Assembly (NCBI RefSeq): GCF_023217965.1
Contig: NZ_JALPSC010000002.1
Location: forward strand, 558,001 to 622,000
DNA: 64,000 bases
DNA from: Prevotella sp. E13-27
GTDB lineage: Bacteria > Bacteroidota > Bacteroidia > Bacteroidales > Bacteroidaceae
Direction: 5' to 3'
Part shown: positions 26,344 to 35,993 of the stretch, in pieces
Layout: every line of letters starts with the position of its first letter
Numbering within the stretch: position 1 is the stretch's first letter
The notes under the pieces: model-generated
Told to the model about the DNA's origin: nothing
Database searches by the model: none
Seen by the model: the letters and a program-made list of their open reading frames with translations, nothing else
Program-made: the position numbers and the translations under genes

Positions 26344-27042
26344 TTAATTTGCATGGCCGATTGTTAATATACTGATTCGTAGATTTGGAATCTGAGACAA
26401 CTGTTTCGCACAGGCAGTCATAGTGCTTCCAGTAGTTAATACATCATCTACGAGAAGAATGTGTTTGCCGTTAATGTCGGCATGATGATTGGTTAAGGTA
26501 AATGCATGTTCAACATTATCACGTCGTTCATAATAGTTCAGATGAGTCTGGCTATCTGTGAATGACGTTCGTTGTACTATATCGGTGATAATCTTTATTC
26601 CAGTCCTTTCTGATAATCCGTTAGCAAACTCTTCACTTTGGTTGTATCCTCGCTCATGCAACCTTTCCTTTGTTAGTGGTATTGGAACAATAGCGTCAAT
26701 GCCTTCAAAGAACCCGTGGGGGGCGAAGTCTCTTGCAATGATGACACCAAGAGAATAGGCAATATCAGGTCGATTCTGATATTTCATGGAGTGAATCATC
26801 TTTGCAAACTCTGTGTCTGGTTTGTAGAATGCCCATGCAGCGCATCGCTCAATAGGGAATTGTCCCCAAAGTAAACGAGCCATTTTGTTATCAGTAGCAT
26901 TGAGTTCATATCCTGTGCGACTAATGTGAAGCAAGCAGGTGGAACAGAGTACTGATTCGTTAAGAGAAAGACGGCATGAGCAACCAGCACATATACGTGG
27001 TGACAATAGGTCGATAATCCAAGTAAAGAGACTAGACTTCAT
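26344..27042 (-). CDS. comF: ComF-family phosphoribosyltransferase-like protein
   Basis: The 232-aa product has the double-zinc-knuckle N-terminus CAGCSCRLS...CSTC (about residues 18-38). A type I phosphoribosyltransferase domain follows with the PRPP loop ILLVDDVLTTGSTMTAC (about 195-211). ComF is needed for DNA uptake in competent bacteria, but homologs are widespread and their biochemical role is unclear. It sits between glycosyltransferase genes, 32 bases downstream of a leftward GT2 gene, and probably has nothing to do with glycan synthesis. Confidence 0.9.
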   Translation of the reverse strand: MKSSLFTWIIDLLSPRICAGCSCRLSLNESVLCSTCLLHISRTGYELNATDNKMARLLWGQFPIERCAAWAFYKPDTEFAKMIHSMKYQNRPDIAYSLGVIIARDFAPHGFFEGIDAIVPIPLTKERLHERGYNQSEEFANGLSERTGIKIITDIVQRTSFTDSQTHLNYYERRDNVEHAFTLTNHHADINGKHILLVDDVLTTGSTMTACAKQLSQIPNLRISILTIGHAN

Positions 27043-27074
27043 GACTCAATTTGACGTGTTCTTAGTTGTCAATG

Positions 27075-27983
27075 CTAATGTCTCTTGAACCAAAATACCA
27101 ATGTGGATTTTAGTCCGATGTATTTCAAATAACCTGAAGTGAGGGCTCGCCAGAAGACAGCAGGCTTTTGTTTAAAAGGTATCAAATGGCCAGTATAGAA
27201 TACCTTACTGAGTGTGTAACGCAGGAACTTGTGTATGATGGGGGCTTTGCTGAAATGAAGTAATTGATCAGCAACGGTGAGATAGCAGTTAAGATTTCGC
27301 TTTGAGAAACTGATACCCATCGTTGAGGCTGTCCTGATGCGATGCCCTACAAGGTTCTGTCTTAAACAGAAAATATTGTCGCTACTTAATGTTAGAATTG
27401 TAGTGAACAACTCATCTTCATGGATGATGCCATCATGGAAGCGAAGACCAATACGTTTGATGAAGTCTCTTCTGATAAAGAGTAGCCACACAACACAATT
27501 GTGTGCTTGAGTGTCGAGCATAAGATTTAGCATATAGTTTCCGTCATATCTTGTATTTTCTTCAACAAGATGAGTCCGTTTCGTATTCCATGAAGTACGA
27601 TGTTTTTTTGCCTCCGAGAATGATTCGCCATCAAAGAAGATAAAATCTGCTTGGTTCTTTTCAGCATAGTCGTAACAAATCTGTAAAGCATTAGGATTAC
27701 TCAGAATATCATCGGAATCCATCATATAGATGTATTTCCCTCGAGCGTGGCGCAGTGCTAGGTTTCTGGCAGCCGACTGTCCTTGATTGTTTTGGGAGAA
27801 AAATATAACCCTTGCGTCTTGTTGCTGATACTTTTTGATAATCTCTTCACTATGGTCTGTTGAACCATCATTAACAGCAATAATTTCGAAATCGCTTAAC
27901 GATTGGTGGATAAGCGATTCGAATGTTTCTTCAAGATATGGAGCTACATTATAAATTGGTAATATTACACTGACCTTGACCAT
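27075..27983 (-). CDS. Family 2 glycosyltransferase
   Basis: The 302-aa product opens with VKVSVILPIYNVAPYLEETF, followed by FEIIAVNDGSTDHSEEII and the DXD motif YMMDSDDIL. The catalytic-base region is GIIHEDELFTT. All are standard for GT2 enzymes of capsule and LPS loci. It is leftward, with a -7 box 18 bases before the ATG, and comF follows after 32 bases, probably on the same transcript. The sugar is unknown. Confidence 0.9.
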   Translation of the reverse strand: MVKVSVILPIYNVAPYLEETFESLIHQSLSDFEIIAVNDGSTDHSEEIIKKYQQQDARVIFFSQNNQGQSAARNLALRHARGKYIYMMDSDDILSNPNALQICYDYAEKNQADFIFFDGESFSEAKKHRTSWNTKRTHLVEENTRYDGNYMLNLMLDTQAHNCVVWLLFIRRDFIKRIGLRFHDGIIHEDELFTTILTLSSDNIFCLRQNLVGHRIRTASTMGISFSKRNLNCYLTVADQLLHFSKAPIIHKFLRYTLSKVFYTGHLIPFKQKPAVFWRALTSGYLKYIGLKSTLVFWFKRH

Positions 27984-28000
27984 TTCTATACTTTTTGTTG

Positions 28001-28008
28001 CAAAAATA
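28001..28008 (-). promoter_or_regulatory. -7 box for the 27075 GT2 gene
   Basis: TATTTTTG on the minus strand matches TAnnTTTG and lies 18 bases before the ATG. Confidence 0.5.
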
Positions 28009-28051
28009 TATAAAAAAAAGGATAATGCATAACGATTGAAAAAAAATATCG

Positions 28052-28059
28052 TATCTTTG
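28052..28059 (+). promoter_or_regulatory. -7 box for the 28079 gene
   Basis: TATCTTTG, followed by CAAA, is an exact -7 box 20 bases before the ATG. Together with the minus-strand box at 28001 it makes this a divergent promoter region. Confidence 0.55.
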
Positions 28060-28078
28060 CAAATAAAAAAATAGAATT

Positions 28079-29068
28079 ATGAATCTTTCTTATAAAACCA
28101 AAATGCGCCTTTGGTCGCTATTGCATCCCATCAGGACATACAAGGCATGGCATTTTGATCGTTATATACAGTTCACGGAGCAGTGGCGTAAGCTGGTTGC
28201 ACAGGACCCAAAGAAGGCCTTTGATATGAAGTGGAATAGATTCTACAGGAGAAAGTTCCCTTGGAAGAATCCTCGTACACTGAATGAGAAGTTGACATGG
28301 ATGGAAGTATATACGGATACTTCGAAGTGGTCTGAGTTTACTGATAAATATGAGGTTAGAAAGCACATTGAAGAACTTGGTCTGAAGGACATCCTAACGG
28401 ACTGTTATGGAGTTTGGAATAAAGCAGAAGAGATTGATTTTGACCTTTTGCCAGAGAAATTTGTGTTGAAATGTACTCACGATTGTGGCAGCACGGTCAT
28501 TGTCAGAGATAAGAGCAAGATGGACCGGCAGAAAGTCATTGACTTCCTTAACAAGCATGTAGCAATTTGGTATGGCTATGATTCTTGCGAGCCTCACTAT
28601 ACATCTATCAAACCACGCATTATGGCTGAGAGTTTGATAGAAATGGACAATAGTGAGGAGTTTTCTTCAGAAACGACTGTAGACCATAAGATACGGTGTA
28701 TCGATGGCAAGGCTCAATATGATATGGTGTGCTACGATCGCAGTTTGGAAAGTGGTAGCGGTGGTACGAAGACTATTTACGACCTCTATGATATTCATGT
28801 CTGGCAACCAATGCGGCAGTATCTGGCCGATAGTGGCGTGAACTATCGCGATGTTCCTCGTCCACAGAACTTAGAACGGATGATAGAAATTGCAGAGATT
28901 ATTGCAAAAGGATTTCCACAGGTACGTGTCGATCTCTATAATGTTAAGGGGAAAATCTATTTTGGCGAAATGACCTTCTTTGCCTTCTCAGGCATGAACA
29001 ATCACTTCACCAAGAAGTTCCAACGCATGGTAGGTGACAAGATTCGACTGCCAAAGGCTGTCAAATGA
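28079..29068 (+). CDS. TupA-like ATP-grasp protein
   Basis: The 329-aa product matches the TupA-like ATP-grasp family found in surface-glycan loci, sometimes annotated as glycosyltransferase. Typical segments are NPRTLNEKLTWMEVY, FVLKCTHDCGSTVIVRDKS, IMAESLIEMD and VDHKIRCIDGK, ending in VRVDLYNVKGKIYFGEMTF with the metal-binding acidic residues. Members such as TupA ligate a glutamyl group to a polymer, so an amino-acid or similar decoration of the glycan is plausible. It is a single rightward gene convergent with the long leftward block. Confidence 0.82.
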   Translation: MNLSYKTKMRLWSLLHPIRTYKAWHFDRYIQFTEQWRKLVAQDPKKAFDMKWNRFYRRKFPWKNPRTLNEKLTWMEVYTDTSKWSEFTDKYEVRKHIEELGLKDILTDCYGVWNKAEEIDFDLLPEKFVLKCTHDCGSTVIVRDKSKMDRQKVIDFLNKHVAIWYGYDSCEPHYTSIKPRIMAESLIEMDNSEEFSSETTVDHKIRCIDGKAQYDMVCYDRSLESGSGGTKTIYDLYDIHVWQPMRQYLADSGVNYRDVPRPQNLERMIEIAEIIAKGFPQVRVDLYNVKGKIYFGEMTFFAFSGMNNHFTKKFQRMVGDKIRLPKAVK

Positions 29069-29074
29069 GAGTCG

Positions 29075-30253
29075 TTATAGATCTTCAATCGCAGCAAAAT
29101 AATCTTTAGCATATTTCTCTTTGTCAAAGAGCTTAGCTCGCTCAAGTCCTGCGTTGGACATTTGTTGTCGCTTCTCAGGGTGCTTATAGAGGTCGAGAAT
29201 GGCTATGGAAAGGTTGTTGACGATGTTGCTCTTTTCCACTATAGTAGCAATCCCTTTGCATATTTCTGGTATTCCACCGCTACGTGTGGTAATGAGTGGA
29301 AGCCCCATAGCCATCGCCTCAACTACCGTAAGTCCAAAGGGCTCTTCCCACATGGATGGAAGTACGGCAATGTCTGCCAACTGCAAGTAATAGGGTACAT
29401 TGTTATATGGTATGAATCCCGTAAATACGATTTTCTCATCAATACTCTTAGCCTTTTCTTTCAACGAACAGATAAAAGTGTCCTCATTATTTGCATTGTC
29501 AAAGAATGAGCTACCCATGACCATTAGTTTTATTTTTGGGAGAGCTTTGAGTTGCAGTAAGGCATCGATTAATTCAGAAATACCTTTGTCTTTATTGATG
29601 CGTCCACTATAAACCACAATAAAGTCTTCTTTCGTGAACCCTATTTTTTCGCGACTGATGAGTGAGCTGTTTTGGGGAGAGAATAGTGTTAAGTCAATGC
29701 CATTAAGGACTGTTTTAATCTTGTCGTCAGGCTGAATGGTAGAGACTCTTTCTTTGACAAAGTCTGAGACTGTTATTATTCTGGACAGACTGCGAAATAC
29801 TATTTCATGATATTTGGATGTTGAATTGAGTAAGTCATTATGAAGGTGCAATATTAGATTCCTATATCCTCTTTGTGAGAGCTTATAAGCATAACCAGGA
29901 CAGTTCTCTAATAGAAGATAGTCATAATTCTTTTTCTTTAAGTCGGAATAAACTCTCTCAAAATAATATTCTATAAAATAGTTGTAATAGTCTTTGGACG
30001 AATGGAAAAACTTAAAGATTCTTCGTTCTATTCTTGCCTTCAGATTATCGACATTTATATAATGATAGTGATTAACATCTGAAGAAAGGGCTGGGTGCAT
30101 CTCTACTTTGCTGTTCCATGGACTATAAATTGTTATGTCATGAAGTTTCATTCTGTTATTATACTCCAGATAAAAATCAATCAGGTTTTCTACAGCACCT
30201 CCTTGAACAGCGGGGATAGGGAGCATTCCGCAGGTTAAAATAGCAATCTTCAT
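29075..30253 (-). CDS. Family 4 glycosyltransferase
   Basis: The 392-aa product is a GT-B enzyme with the N-terminal loop PAVQGGAVENLIDFY. Its donor domain begins FIVVYSGRINKDKGISELIDAL, with the EX7E motif in SMWEEPFGLTVVEAMAMGLPLIT. It is the last gene of the leftward polysaccharide block, 4 bases after the flippase gene, and converges on the TupA-like gene with a 6-base gap. Confidence 0.9.
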   Translation of the reverse strand: MKIAILTCGMLPIPAVQGGAVENLIDFYLEYNNRMKLHDITIYSPWNSKVEMHPALSSDVNHYHYINVDNLKARIERRIFKFFHSSKDYYNYFIEYYFERVYSDLKKKNYDYLLLENCPGYAYKLSQRGYRNLILHLHNDLLNSTSKYHEIVFRSLSRIITVSDFVKERVSTIQPDDKIKTVLNGIDLTLFSPQNSSLISREKIGFTKEDFIVVYSGRINKDKGISELIDALLQLKALPKIKLMVMGSSFFDNANNEDTFICSLKEKAKSIDEKIVFTGFIPYNNVPYYLQLADIAVLPSMWEEPFGLTVVEAMAMGLPLITTRSGGIPEICKGIATIVEKSNIVNNLSIAILDLYKHPEKRQQMSNAGLERAKLFDKEKYAKDYFAAIEDL

Positions 30254-30257
30254 AACA

Positions 30258-31814
30258 TTATGATTGGAATGTAAGTTTGCAAATAGTATTGTAAATACTT
30301 GGCTTGCGTGCTACGAAGTATTTCATGCCTTGAGTACATGTGAATAGTGACAAGAAGTAAAAAGATAGCATTGGCAATAACAATATAAGTCCATAGATAA
30401 TAAGTGAAGACCATGAATTAACATGATTGTCAACGAAAAGGGTCTTGAGAACAATGGCAAGGATGGTAAATAGTCCAAATATACCATAATATACCATCAT
30501 GGGACGCCAAAAAAGCCAAACACTTTTGTGAAAGCCTTCTGAAAAAAGGTAATAGGGCTTCCAAAAGACATTGAATATGGAGAGACTGATGATTTTGCCA
30601 AGCAAAATGCCTACAATCCCGAAGAAGGGCGCTAAAGCGAGTGTAACAGCCAAGTTGATAATTAATTCTGCCCATGATGCCCACACATCGCCATAGAGAC
30701 CAGATGCACCAATGAAAATGTAAACAGTTGAGTATTGGAGCTTTAAGAACAAGTTGAAAACAAGCAAGTAGGCAATGAGTGAACTAAGCTTATATTCAGG
30801 ACCTACCCAACAAGCAATGAGAGGCTGTATAAATAGTATTAATGGAAAAATTACCATACCCATTATGAAGAAACGTGTAGCAGTCATCTCCCAAAACACT
30901 TTCATCGTGTTTCTTTCATTATTCTCGGCAAGCAGATTGCCTACACCAGCACTCAAGCCGTTCTCCAAAATATTAACCAAAAAGACTAGCTTGCTGATGA
31001 TGATGTAATAGTTTCCGTAGAATGCAACCTTTGTTACCGAAACGAATGCTCCAACAAGTAATTCATCGCTACGATTCAGAATAAAGTCCTTTATCCTTAG
31101 AATGAAAATTTGACGGGTTTTCTTAAGGACTTCAGGATACTGTTTCAAATTCTTACGCCCATTAGACAGATTGATGTTGAGCCAGGGGTAGAGTTGTCTG
31201 ATACGTATGTTGAAAACCATGATGCCAACAATAGTGAAAACCAATCCGGTAACTACCCATAACCATAGGTTGCGGTAGTAATAGGCCAGCAATATTTGTA
31301 CTATACTTTGCACAATACCAATGGTCTGGAAATAGGATTGTGTAAGATATTGCTTCTGGTTTGCATTAACAAGTAATTGCTTGTAGTTGAATATGTAACC
31401 TGAGATGCTCGATGCAAGAAAAGAGTAGAAAGCAAAATAGACCAGTGGCAGGCCAGTCGTAAGGTTGCCAAACCACCAAGGGAAAAACAAACTGACTATG
31501 AAACCGCAAGTGCCGATGATAAAGCCAATGCATCGGTATAGGTAGGCTAACATTGACATTACCTCGTTGATTTTCTGATGGTTGTCTTCTTGCAGAGGCT
31601 TATAGAGGAAGTAGATGATGCTGGTTCCTATGCCCAACTCTGCAACGCTGAGGAATGACATTATGTTCATCAACATACCTGTCAGACCTATGAACTCAGC
31701 ACCAAGGCAATCGAGGAATATCTTGCGGGAAAAGAAAGCAAGAATTAAGGAGAGCATGTAGAAAACCATGCCCACCTTAATATTCAAGATACTTCTGTGT
31801 ACTCGTTCTCCCAT
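30258..31814 (-). CDS. Wzx-type polysaccharide flippase
   Basis: The 518-aa product is an integral membrane protein with about 12-14 helices and the N-terminal pattern of O-antigen/capsule flippases (VGMVFYMLSLILAFFSRK, then FIGLTGMLMNIMSFLSVAELG). Such MATE-related proteins move undecaprenyl-linked repeat units across the inner membrane. It is encoded with a Wzy-like polymerase and a Wzz-like protein further upstream, as expected for a Wzx/Wzy pathway. Neighbouring genes are 4 and 21 bases away. Confidence 0.9.
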   Translation of the reverse strand: MGERVHRSILNIKVGMVFYMLSLILAFFSRKIFLDCLGAEFIGLTGMLMNIMSFLSVAELGIGTSIIYFLYKPLQEDNHQKINEVMSMLAYLYRCIGFIIGTCGFIVSLFFPWWFGNLTTGLPLVYFAFYSFLASSISGYIFNYKQLLVNANQKQYLTQSYFQTIGIVQSIVQILLAYYYRNLWLWVVTGLVFTIVGIMVFNIRIRQLYPWLNINLSNGRKNLKQYPEVLKKTRQIFILRIKDFILNRSDELLVGAFVSVTKVAFYGNYYIIISKLVFLVNILENGLSAGVGNLLAENNERNTMKVFWEMTATRFFIMGMVIFPLILFIQPLIACWVGPEYKLSSLIAYLLVFNLFLKLQYSTVYIFIGASGLYGDVWASWAELIINLAVTLALAPFFGIVGILLGKIISLSIFNVFWKPYYLFSEGFHKSVWLFWRPMMVYYGIFGLFTILAIVLKTLFVDNHVNSWSSLIIYGLILLLPMLSFYFLSLFTCTQGMKYFVARKPSIYNTICKLTFQS

Positions 31815-31835
31815 ATGGTTTCGTATTACAATGTC

Positions 31836-33008
31836 CTATTTCTCGTGGGATGTATGGATGAAATCCGTATTCTTATGGTCCATATGTGCTATGTTCTTTA
31901 ACAGGCGCCATACTAAGCTAGGGAACGACAACAACTTTCTAAACATTGCTGTTGTGCGGAGTCTGGATGGAATGGCAATAAGAAGTGATATGCATAAGCA
32001 CAGAAGCATAGCCCACCACTTAATGCTCCAGAGAGGATGTACTATTGTCATAATCAGCGCCATAAAAGGTATTGTAGCCAACAAAATGCTACGAGGAATA
32101 AGTGCTTGCTGAATGGTCTTGTCTATATAGTTGATATTACCTTTGATTAATGCGGTAAAGAGGTAAGGCAACATTTGCAGAAGTGCTTGAATTTGGCCGG
32201 TCATCCAACGCATTCTCTGACTTTGGAAGTTGTCTTTGTTGCTCACCTTCTCATCATATACCAGAATATCTTCTACGTATTTTACATAGATGTTCTGTTT
32301 CGCAAGGAATGTCTCTAACTCACGGTCTTCAACAGCTGTAGACAGCATGTTGACATGTGTGGCAAACCATTGGTAGTCAAAACACATACCAGAACCAATA
32401 AGGGCTGAAGATAGACCAATATTGTTGTGGGCGCGGCGGAATATGGTGTTATTTATCTCTTCGCTTAATCCGTCAAGAGCTGAAACGTCATTATCAGAAT
32501 TCTTGGCTGTGCGATGGCATTGGATAGCGTTATAACCCTGTTGGCAAACGGAGTCAAGTTTGGTAAGGAAGTTAGAATCAACAACGTTGTCTGCATCAAG
32601 GATGACTATATGTGAAAAATCTAAGCCTTCAAGTTGTTTGATAGCATATTGTAGCGCTTTCGCTTTGGAACTCTTTTCAAAGACTGGCTTTAAAAGTTGC
32701 AGCGGTTGTGATGCAAGCCATTCGTTGGTAGATGGTTGCATATGGTCGGAAACTACTACAAGATGAAAAAGTGAAATGGGGTAGTCCTGATGAAGAAAAA
32801 ACTCTATTGAATTACGAATTACGCTGTCTTCATTGTAGGCAGGATAGATGACTGCAAAACGACTATGTGCAGAGTGAGTATTTTCGTATGTTTTTAATTG
32901 CTTCTTTCTAAAGAGGGACATTAACGCGAATAACATAACATAACCCACAGAGCCTGCTGTTATTATCCAAAGGATTATATCGATGATATGTATAATGTGC
33001 CAAGTCAT
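31836..33008 (-). CDS. Membrane-bound family 2 glycosyltransferase (intact DXD, QRMRW)
   Basis: The 390-aa product has one N-terminal helix, a GT2 domain and two or three C-terminal helices, resembling processive or polyprenyl-dependent GT2 enzymes. Motifs are VVVSDH (D88), the DXD motif LDADN (D138, D140), AVEDRELE (catalytic Asp) and QRMRW (QxxRW type). It is a clear paralog of the next gene upstream (33011-34213), 2 bases away, and the two are co-transcribed. Confidence 0.88.
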   Translation of the reverse strand: MTWHIIHIIDIILWIITAGSVGYVMLFALMSLFRKKQLKTYENTHSAHSRFAVIYPAYNEDSVIRNSIEFFLHQDYPISLFHLVVVSDHMQPSTNEWLASQPLQLLKPVFEKSSKAKALQYAIKQLEGLDFSHIVILDADNVVDSNFLTKLDSVCQQGYNAIQCHRTAKNSDNDVSALDGLSEEINNTIFRRAHNNIGLSSALIGSGMCFDYQWFATHVNMLSTAVEDRELETFLAKQNIYVKYVEDILVYDEKVSNKDNFQSQRMRWMTGQIQALLQMLPYLFTALIKGNINYIDKTIQQALIPRSILLATIPFMALIMTIVHPLWSIKWWAMLLCLCISLLIAIPSRLRTTAMFRKLLSFPSLVWRLLKNIAHMDHKNTDFIHTSHEK

Positions 33009-33010
33009 AT

Positions 33011-34213
33011 TTAGCTCTTACGCGGAATAACACTATTAATAGAATCCTTTGCAGACTTAACTCGAGTCCTTGTTTCAATGATCATAACTCGAAGTATATT
33101 GAACAACCCCCAAAGAATAAGCAATGGAGCATAAAGAAAGTCACGATTCCACTTTTCGTCAACAAGTTGATCTGGTGTTGCTAAAGAGAATGCAAACATG
33201 AGTATGGCACCTATAATCCACCATTTTATTGCAAGTGAGAAATATATGAGTGGTAGTATACTACTCATTATTAAGAGGATGCCGATTAGAATGGTTCTTG
33301 GAGGTAACCACCATTGGAGTATTTTAAGCGCAAAGTCATATCGACGGCTAAGAAGTGAAGGGAAAAAGTAGCGTGAATTGCTTATTGCAGCATGTAGTTG
33401 TGTAGCAGCCCAACGACCACGCTGATAATTGAAACTACTTATTTCGCGAGTCTTCTCGTCGTATAAATGAATGTTGTCGAAATAGTCAATATAAATGCCG
33501 TCTCTTAACAGCATTGCTTCAAGCTCCTTATCTTCACCCGCTGTACGACATTTCATAACATTGATCTTAAACCATTCAAAGTCGTAAACCATTCCCGAAC
33601 CATTAAGTGCCGCTGACAGTCCAAGTGCATTGTGCCCACGCCGGAAAATGGAATTGTTTATTTCCTCAAAAATGGTATCAAGGCGCGCTACTGATGTATC
33701 ACGGTTCTTTGACAAACGGTGAGTTTGAATTACCTTTGTTCCGGCAGTCTCAAATGCGTCATTAACTTGTTCCAGATATTCAGGTTCAATAATGTTTCCA
33801 GCATCGAGTACAAGAACTGCATCATAGATTTTAAACTGAGGAAGGTTCAGAATAGCAAATTGCATGGATTTTGCCTTTGAACTCTCTTCAAAGTCGGGCG
33901 TAAGAAGTGTTACAGGTGCCTGTGCGATACGCATATTGGTCATCTCTTCTTCGTGGTCTGATATGACAACAATATCGAATAGGCGTTGTGGGTAAGTTTG
34001 ACCAAGAACAGAATTAATGGTCTGCATTACGACTTTGTCTTGTTTGTATGCAGGAATTAAGATAATGAATCTGTTCTGCTTTTTTGCCTTAGTTATCTCG
34101 CTATGCTGATTAAAAAGTGATGCTATAGATAGTATAAGTATATATATCACTTCTATTCCTAAAGTGACAAATAGAAAACCGTCAATCAAATATAGTATCC
34201 ACCAATAATTCAT
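33011..34213 (-). CDS. Membrane-bound family 2 glycosyltransferase (DXD altered to DAG)
   Basis: The 400-aa product shares layout and long stretches with the downstream paralog: N-terminal helix, VVISDH, AGEDKELE, QRGRW and C-terminal helices. The DXD position reads LDAGN (D137, G139), so the second metal-binding Asp is missing. It may be inactive, need a partner, or have shifted metal binding. A promoter lies just upstream (34234-34264), so the distal part of the block can be transcribed separately. Confidence 0.87.
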   Translation of the reverse strand: MNYWWILYLIDGFLFVTLGIEVIYILILSIASLFNQHSEITKAKKQNRFIILIPAYKQDKVVMQTINSVLGQTYPQRLFDIVVISDHEEEMTNMRIAQAPVTLLTPDFEESSKAKSMQFAILNLPQFKIYDAVLVLDAGNIIEPEYLEQVNDAFETAGTKVIQTHRLSKNRDTSVARLDTIFEEINNSIFRRGHNALGLSAALNGSGMVYDFEWFKINVMKCRTAGEDKELEAMLLRDGIYIDYFDNIHLYDEKTREISSFNYQRGRWAATQLHAAISNSRYFFPSLLSRRYDFALKILQWWLPPRTILIGILLIMSSILPLIYFSLAIKWWIIGAILMFAFSLATPDQLVDEKWNRDFLYAPLLILWGLFNILRVMIIETRTRVKSAKDSINSVIPRKS

Positions 34214-34233
34214 AGTTTATTGATTATCTTGTG

Positions 34234-34264
34234 CAAAAGTAACGAAAATATTTTAAACAGCAAA
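34234..34264 (-). promoter_or_regulatory. Internal promoter of the polysaccharide block
   Basis: On the minus strand TACTTTTG (34234-34241) is the -7 box and TTTG (34261-34264) the -33 box, 19 bases apart. It would start transcription about 15 bases before the 34213 ATG. Confidence 0.65.
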
Positions 34265-34293
34265 TGCATTGTGCTTCTTTTTTTTGTTCAAAT

Positions 34294-35181
34294 TTACATG
34301 CGGCAGAAGTCCCAAATTGCAGAGAAGATAGCTTTACATAAATCTGTACGCTTATTGAGCGCATGTTTTATCAGGTCGCGAAATGTAACAATAAACAGCA
34401 AATAGGCATAGGAGAGATAACGATAGCGGATTGGTTGATTGCGTTTGGCATAAAGCAGACGGTTGCGAGTGATGTAATATGTCTTGAGTGGACTGTTCTG
34501 ACCGGTAGCCTGACTTTCCTTATGATAAACGGTACAGGCGGGCTCGTACCAAATCTCATAGCCGGCGCGTCTAATCATCATTGACCAGTCCATTTCCTCG
34601 TAGTATAGGAAATAGCAATCAGGCATTAGACCAACATTCTCAATAATCTCTCGCTTGATCATCATTGCTGCACCATGGGCATATGGAGTGGGGTGGGCTG
34701 TATTGTATTGGCCTCGCTCTTCCTCATTATAACCAATACCCTTGTTGCGCATGGTGATACGCGACAAGGGCGTGAAACCTGCAAATTGTATAGGACATGA
34801 GCCCCATGCAAAACGGATCTTAGGACAGACCATACCAATATGTTCGTTTGATTGCAATCGCTGAATCAGAGCATTGGTGTTCCAGTCCTCCTTGAGTTCG
34901 GTGTCGTTGTTGAGAAATAACAAGTAGTCGCCCTTAGCAACTTTTATTCCAATGTTGTTACCGCCAGCGAATCCTAGGTTCTTCTCGCTGCGAACAACCG
35001 TCACCATTGGAAAGCGCTGTTTAATTAGCGTGGCTTCATCTGTTTTGGAGGCATTATCTACTACAATTACCTCTAAAGCCTCATCTTCTAAAGGTAATGT
35101 TTCAATTAATTCACAGGTGTCCTTGAACCCATTATAATTGATGGTAATAATTGAAATCTTTGCCTTGGTGATTTGTTGCAT
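34294..35181 (-). CDS. Family 2 glycosyltransferase (rhamnosyltransferase-like)
   Basis: The 295-aa product has the GT2 core ISIITINYNGFKDTCELIE, LEVIVVDNASKTDE, GFAGGNNIGIKVAKGDYLLFLNNDTEL and a YEEMDWSMMIRRAGYEI catalytic region. This is the WcaE/rhamnosyltransferase-like subgroup. The NNDTE motif replaces a canonical DXD, as usual for that group. It lies 38 bases after the SGNH gene and 80 bases before the internal promoter's gene. The acceptor is unknown. Confidence 0.9.
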   Translation of the reverse strand: MQQITKAKISIITINYNGFKDTCELIETLPLEDEALEVIVVDNASKTDEATLIKQRFPMVTVVRSEKNLGFAGGNNIGIKVAKGDYLLFLNNDTELKEDWNTNALIQRLQSNEHIGMVCPKIRFAWGSCPIQFAGFTPLSRITMRNKGIGYNEEERGQYNTAHPTPYAHGAAMMIKREIIENVGLMPDCYFLYYEEMDWSMMIRRAGYEIWYEPACTVYHKESQATGQNSPLKTYYITRNRLLYAKRNQPIRYRYLSYAYLLFIVTFRDLIKHALNKRTDLCKAIFSAIWDFCRM

Positions 35182-35219
35182 ATCTTTTTTTCTTCGTTGT
35201 ACTTGTTCTTGTTGCCTTT

Positions 35220-35993
35220 TTATTTGGAATAATTAATCTGTTTTAACAAACATAACCCTATCTGTCTGTCAAAGACTGAGTAACCCATGGCATTAAGATG
35301 AAGACCGTCTTTTTGATAAAAATGATCTAAGTCTTCTGCATAATGGTTGTTCCATACTTTGTAATTCAGGATAACAACCTTTTCCTTGTAATCAGAAAGA
35401 ATGCTGTCTAAGGCTTCGCGGAATATCTGCTTACAGTCTATTGGTGTGTTGTTAACTAACATAGAAAACTGTCGGAGCACTTTTCGAGTTAAAGTTTGTC
35501 GCTGGTAGCATTTTTCAATATCGTAGTCTGGAATTTCAATAAGTAAGGGTGTCACGTTGTTATAAAGGAAAAAATTAATTATTGCCTCCATACTTTTTAC
35601 ATAGTAATCTTTACTCATTTTTTTATATGTGTCATTAATACCTGCCGAAATGACACAATAGTGACAACCTTTTTGAAGGAAATGCTTAAGACTATCATTA
35701 TAAAACAATTGTTCATAGATTTCCTTACTAGTTAGTCCGCATATACCGAAGGATCGGAAAATTACTGGATGTTTTAGTATGTCCGAAAGCATTTCAGATG
35801 CCTCTATGTCGCGGGGTTCGTGAAAGAATGCCCAACTATCGCCAATGAAAACTATCTGTAATGTATCTTTGTTTGCTGTAGAAAGCTGATAGGGGGGTAT
35901 TGTTTTGCAGGGTGTATAGTAGCCGTTAAATATTAAGCTGATTATAAAGATGCAAATGAGAAATGTTGAAAAAAGAATGATGCGATATTTCAT
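35220..35993 (-). CDS. SGNH/GDSL hydrolase-like protein, membrane anchored
   Basis: The 257-aa product has an N-terminal membrane helix (residues 5-25) and an SGNH domain with block I FIGDSW, block III SAGINDTY and block V DGLHLN (catalytic Ser, Asn, Asp and His). Such domains transfer or remove O-acetyl groups on glycans, often as a fusion to an acyltransferase-3 membrane domain. Here the two functions are separate, overlapping genes: its ATG overlaps the stop of the acyltransferase gene by four bases. The enzyme should face the periplasm. Confidence 0.85.
   Translation of the reverse strand: MKYRIILFSTFLICIFIISLIFNGYYTPCKTIPPYQLSTANKDTLQIVFIGDSWAFFHEPRDIEASEMLSDILKHPVIFRSFGICGLTSKEIYEQLFYNDSLKHFLQKGCHYCVISAGINDTYKKMSKDYYVKSMEAIINFFLYNNVTPLLIEIPDYDIEKCYQRQTLTRKVLRQFSMLVNNTPIDCKQIFREALDSILSDYKEKVVILNYKVWNNHYAEDLDHFYQKDGLHLNAMGYSVFDRQIGLCLLKQINYSK

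Noticed and set aside
19568..28000. Evidence for a recent mobile element (transposase, integrase, att sites) around the glycosyltransferase cluster
   Set aside because: The region is visibly AT-richer and has mixed gene orientation, which fits horizontal exchange, but I found no transposase, integrase or flanking direct repeats.
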